This document shows, in pieces, positions 61,644 to 64,000 of a stretch of DNA of 64,000 bases. Location: NCBI RefSeq assembly GCF_900110835.1, contig NZ_FOJG01000002.1:2012979-2076978 (forward strand). Direction: 5' to 3'. This DNA is from Chitinophaga arvensicola. GTDB lineage: Bacteria; Bacteroidota; Bacteroidia; Chitinophagales; Chitinophagaceae. Positions within the stretch are counted from its first letter, which is position 1, and every line of letters starts with the position of its first letter. The notes under the pieces were generated by a model. The model was not told where the DNA came from. It searched no databases and saw nothing but the letters and a program-made list of their open reading frames with translations. The position numbers and the translations under genes were made by a program.

Positions 61644-62426
61644 ATGGACATCATACAAAAGAAAATAGTACGTTCTGTTTTTACGGTCAAAGAAAAAATC
61701 TTCGTCACGCCACATTACATCCGCGTCATATTCGACATGTCGGATGAGCAGCTGGTCTTATTCAGCGAGGTCACCATCGGGAGGAACAACAAAATATTCA
61801 TACCACCCTTTGGCGCCGGCACGGTCGATTTTCCCGATGAAACGGGGGCGTCCTCTTCTATCCGGAGAACGTATACCACTAGGCATATCGATTTCGGAAA
61901 GAATGAAATGTGGATCGATTTTGTGGCGCATGGGGATAACGGGCCTGCATCTTCCTGGGCGCAACGGGCCGAAGCAGGCCATATATTAGGCATTGCAATG
62001 AAAGTAAGCGACAAACCATTACTGCCGGAAGCGGACTCCTATCTGCTGATCGGCGATAGTACCGCCATTCCGGTAATAAGCGCGATGCTGGAGCAGCTGC
62101 CGGAAGGCGTAGATGTGAAAGCTATCCTGGAGGTGCATGGCCCGGAAGATGAGATCGGACTTTCTACCAGGGCAGATTTACGTGTTGAATGGCTGCATAA
62201 TCCTGATCCGTCAAGGGAAAGTGAACTGGCCAGTTTTGTCAGTACCCGGTCCCTTCCGCAGGGAAAGCGGTTTGCCTATATCGCCGCTGAATACGATACA
62301 GCGAAAGCGTTGCGCCAGTATTTTAAAGAAGAACAAAACTGGTCAGCAACCGAATTTTCAGCGGTTTCTTACTGGAAGCGTGGCGAAGCAGAAGAGGAAT
62401 CTGCAGCAACACGCAGGGAAAAGTAA
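61644..62426 (+). CDS. Siderophore-interacting protein (ferric-siderophore reductase)
   Basis: A 260-residue cytoplasmic protein of the ViuB/YqjH type. The N-terminal FAD-binding domain has RRTYTTRHID, the RxYT signature for flavin binding, and GPASSWAQRAEAGH. The C-terminal SIP domain has LLIGDSTAIPVISAML, the nicotinamide-binding GDxTAxPA pattern, and RFAYIAAEYDTAKALRQY. It reduces Fe(III) in siderophores to release iron. It is the second gene of the MFS operon. The last 20 residues, with EAEEESAATRREK, are a charged tail. Confidence 0.93.
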   Translation: MDIIQKKIVRSVFTVKEKIFVTPHYIRVIFDMSDEQLVLFSEVTIGRNNKIFIPPFGAGTVDFPDETGASSSIRRTYTTRHIDFGKNEMWIDFVAHGDNGPASSWAQRAEAGHILGIAMKVSDKPLLPEADSYLLIGDSTAIPVISAMLEQLPEGVDVKAILEVHGPEDEIGLSTRADLRVEWLHNPDPSRESELASFVSTRSLPQGKRFAYIAAEYDTAKALRQYFKEEQNWSATEFSAVSYWKRGEAEEESAATRREK

Positions 62427-62490
62427 AGGACATACCATAACCGGAAGGAATAAACGTTAAATGAATGTATAATACCGGGAACAAATAATT

Positions 62491-62498
62491 TATATTTG
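62491..62498 (+). promoter_or_regulatory. Bacteroidota-type -7 box
   Basis: TATATTTG matches TAnnTTTG exactly, 34 bp before the ATG at 62533. No matching -33 element is seen. Confidence 0.5.
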
Positions 62499-62532
62499 TT
62501 TCAAACATCCATTTACCTATACCTTACTTATC

Positions 62533-63105
62533 ATGATCTGGGACATCCTTATATTCCTGCTTATTGCTCTGTTGATCTTTATTGCGCGTTTTTTAACCAT
62601 CCTGGTCCATGAGTTGGGACACGCCGTTCCTGCCATGATTTTTACAAGGCAGCCTGTTGCCATCTACATCGGGTCTTTCGGCGATGATGAAGGCAATGTG
62701 CAATTCAATAAAGGCCTGCTGGAAATAAATATCAAGCGGAATCCTCTGTTATGGAGAAAAGGATTGTGTGTCGCCTATGATGACGACATGAACATCCGGC
62801 AGCGACTCATCCAGGTGCTGGCGGGTCCATTGTCTTCGATAGTGATAGCGGGAATAGCGGTTTGCTTTTCGGTGGTATTCGATCTGCATGGTTCTATCAA
62901 ACTCATATCCGGTATTTTTCTGTTCTCGGCCATGTTTGATCTGGTCCTTAACCTGTACCCCAGAACAATGCAACTTGATAATTACAGCACCCTGGATACC
63001 GACGGAAAACAGGTACTGAACCTGCTACGGGATTGGTCTTACGAACGGTCCATGATGAAAAGAAAGAAACGCTATCCCTCCAAAAATAACCTGAGAAAAA
63101 TATAG
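62533..63105 (+). CDS. M50-like membrane metalloprotease
   Basis: A 190-residue membrane protein. HELGH near residue 29 (VHELGHAVPAMIF) is the zinc-binding HExxH motif inside the first helix. A second helix region (VLAGPLSSIVIAGIAVCF) and FDLVLNLYPRTMQ, followed by YSTLDTDGKQVL, resemble the M50 NxxPxxxLDG region in altered form. It is short for a site-2 protease and lacks a PDZ domain. Whether it is an active protease is not clear. It is a single gene followed by a terminator. Confidence 0.82.
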   Translation: MIWDILIFLLIALLIFIARFLTILVHELGHAVPAMIFTRQPVAIYIGSFGDDEGNVQFNKGLLEINIKRNPLLWRKGLCVAYDDDMNIRQRLIQVLAGPLSSIVIAGIAVCFSVVFDLHGSIKLISGIFLFSAMFDLVLNLYPRTMQLDNYSTLDTDGKQVLNLLRDWSYERSMMKRKKRYPSKNNLRKI

Positions 63106-63125
63106 CCCTGTTATCATCTTTCCGC

Positions 63126-63155
63126 AGCTACTTTTCCCTTCCGGGAGAAGTAGCT
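63126..63155 (+). terminator. Terminator of the M50-like gene
   Basis: AGCTACTTTTCCC pairs with GGGAGAAGTAGCT (13 bp, one mismatch), followed by GTTCTTTTTG. It is 20 bp past the stop. Confidence 0.82.
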
Positions 63156-63536
63156 GTTCTTTTTGTACCCCGTATATAACCGGATCGCTGCCCTTTTGCC
63201 TCCCCGGAATTCGATAATGTTTTGATAACATTGATCTTTATTATTTTACTGAAAAGAAATTTAATTTCACATAAAGAAATAAATCATCCACCTATCAACA
63301 ACATCGAAAAGCAAAAAATGTACGGCACCTATATGTAAAAAACAGCGGCTTCCATTCACTACATCATCTACCAGTATACCGGAAAAAGCCGGTGAGGCAT
63401 TTCTTTGTCCGAAGGCCATGACAAAGGATCACGACCACTCAAACAGGTACTAAAAACGAACAACATGTGTATGCGGGGAAGCCCGTGAGCAGATTGCTAT
63501 GCCCTGACATTAAAAAACAATAAACCACTGACAGAC
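63156..63536 (+). other. Long leader region of a TonB-dependent receptor gene
   Basis: A 381-bp region with no gene. AATGTT-N5-AACATT (63216-63232) is an inverted repeat that could be an operator. The AT-rich stretch 63235-63330 may hold the promoter, which would leave a long leader. I see no known riboswitch in it. Confidence 0.4.
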
Positions 63537-64000
63537 ATGAAAAATATTTACCTGACCATTACGATGCTTTGTATGAGCATCAGCACCATCCTTGCCCAGG
63601 GAACATTAAGGGGCAGTATCACCGATGGCAGCAACCAGCTGGCCTATGCTACCATCAGCATCTCTTTGATAAAGGCACATACGGTAACCGGCCTGGATGG
63701 AAAATTTTCTATCGCCCTGCCCGAAGGCAAACACCTGGTGTCTATATCTATGGTAGGCTATCGCAAACTGGATACACTCATTCAGATCACTAATGGCGCA
63801 TCAACTGATATTGGTGTTATCAACCTGGGCGCAGGAACCGCCTTGCAGCAGGTAGTCGTAAAAGAGATGTACAGTTCCGGAGAACGGAAGGCCATCGCTA
63901 TGAAAAGAAATGCTACGGCCATTATGGATGTTGCCAGTGCCGATGCCATCGGAAAGCTGCCAGACATCAATGCAGCAGAGGCCGTACAAAGAATTCCCGG
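63537..64000 (+). CDS. TonB-dependent receptor (partial)
   Basis: The frame begins at the ATG at 63537 and runs off the right edge (154 codons seen). A signal peptide (YLTITMLCMSISTILAQ) precedes a carboxypeptidase-regulatory-like domain (LRGSITDGSNQLAYATISIS, VSISMVGYRKLD). Then comes the start of a plug with IGKLPDINAAEAVQRIPG, typical of the Caulobacter/Xanthomonas-type TonB receptors. It is probably an outer-membrane importer of a saccharide or other nutrient. A gene in the next stretch of the chromosome would show the ligand class. Confidence 0.88.
   Translation, partial: MKNIYLTITMLCMSISTILAQGTLRGSITDGSNQLAYATISISLIKAHTVTGLDGKFSIALPEGKHLVSISMVGYRKLDTLIQITNGASTDIGVINLGAGTALQQVVVKEMYSSGERKAIAMKRNATAIMDVASADAIGKLPDINAAEAVQRIP

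Overview
The window looks like a chromosomal piece of a Bacteroidota bacterium, most likely Chitinophagaceae and close to Chitinophaga. The reasons are two SusC/SusD loci headed by ECF sigma factor and FecR anti-sigma pairs, many TonB-dependent receptors with carboxypeptidase-regulatory-like N-termini, typical lipoprotein signals, several promoter boxes of the Bacteroidota -7 form TAnnTTTG, and intermediate GC content. This placement is inference from gene content only.

Layout. (1) 1-9994, minus strand: an operon-like run of ECF sigma, FecR, SusC with a signalling STN domain, SusD, a small lipoprotein, an ABC ATPase and an ABC permease fused to a GldG-like domain that runs off the left edge. 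(2) 10149-19231: single genes, namely a DUF1254/DUF1214 lipoprotein, a mirror-symmetric set of two Crp/Fnr regulators flanked by two alpha/beta hydrolases, a metallophosphoesterase, an AraC regulator with an NAD-dependent epimerase, and an unknown membrane protein. (3) 19333-22482: an Oar-type TonB-dependent receptor. (4) 22483-24319: a small mobile-looking element with an excisionase-like HTH gene, a replisome-organizer-like gene carrying a 23-nt tandem repeat and an AT-rich tract inside its coding sequence, further tandem repeats just downstream, and a broken thioredoxin gene at its edge. (5) 24387-35823: a polysaccharide utilization locus (ECF sigma, FecR, SusC, SusD, an NPCBM-containing glycosidase-like protein and a GH36-like alpha-galactosidase). 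(6) 35936-42493: an accessory stretch ending at tRNA-Lys(TTT), with three degenerate tRNA-3'-end-like sequences, remnants of AraC and YhcG genes, an intact YhcG (DUF1016) nuclease, an MFS transporter, a serine hydrolase and a glyoxalase-like protein. (7) 42644-49809: an acyltransferase, lipoproteins, a GreA/GreB-like protein and a chloroperoxidase-like hydrolase. (8) 50055-51894: MauE-like protein, an exported repeat-type protein and a small exported four-cysteine peptide. (9) 51950-54329: a divergent EamA transporter and MocR regulator. (10) 54433-62426: a siderophore-iron region (XusABC-like receptor, DUF4374 lipoprotein with a frameshift, PepSY membrane reductase, small membrane protein, AraC regulator, MFS transporter, siderophore-interacting reductase). 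(11) 62533-64000: an M50-like membrane protease and the start of another TonB-dependent receptor.

The two SusCD loci would each import a glycan or similar ligand under ECF/FecR control; the second also encodes enzymes that point to alpha-galactoside substrates. The iron region would move ferric siderophores across the outer membrane, reduce them and release the iron. The strongest candidate for something undescribed is the element at 22762-24005: its iteron-like repeats and adjacent AT-rich tract inside an initiator-like gene resemble the origin arrangement of phage lambda gene O. No database search was possible, so family names rest on recognised motifs and context.
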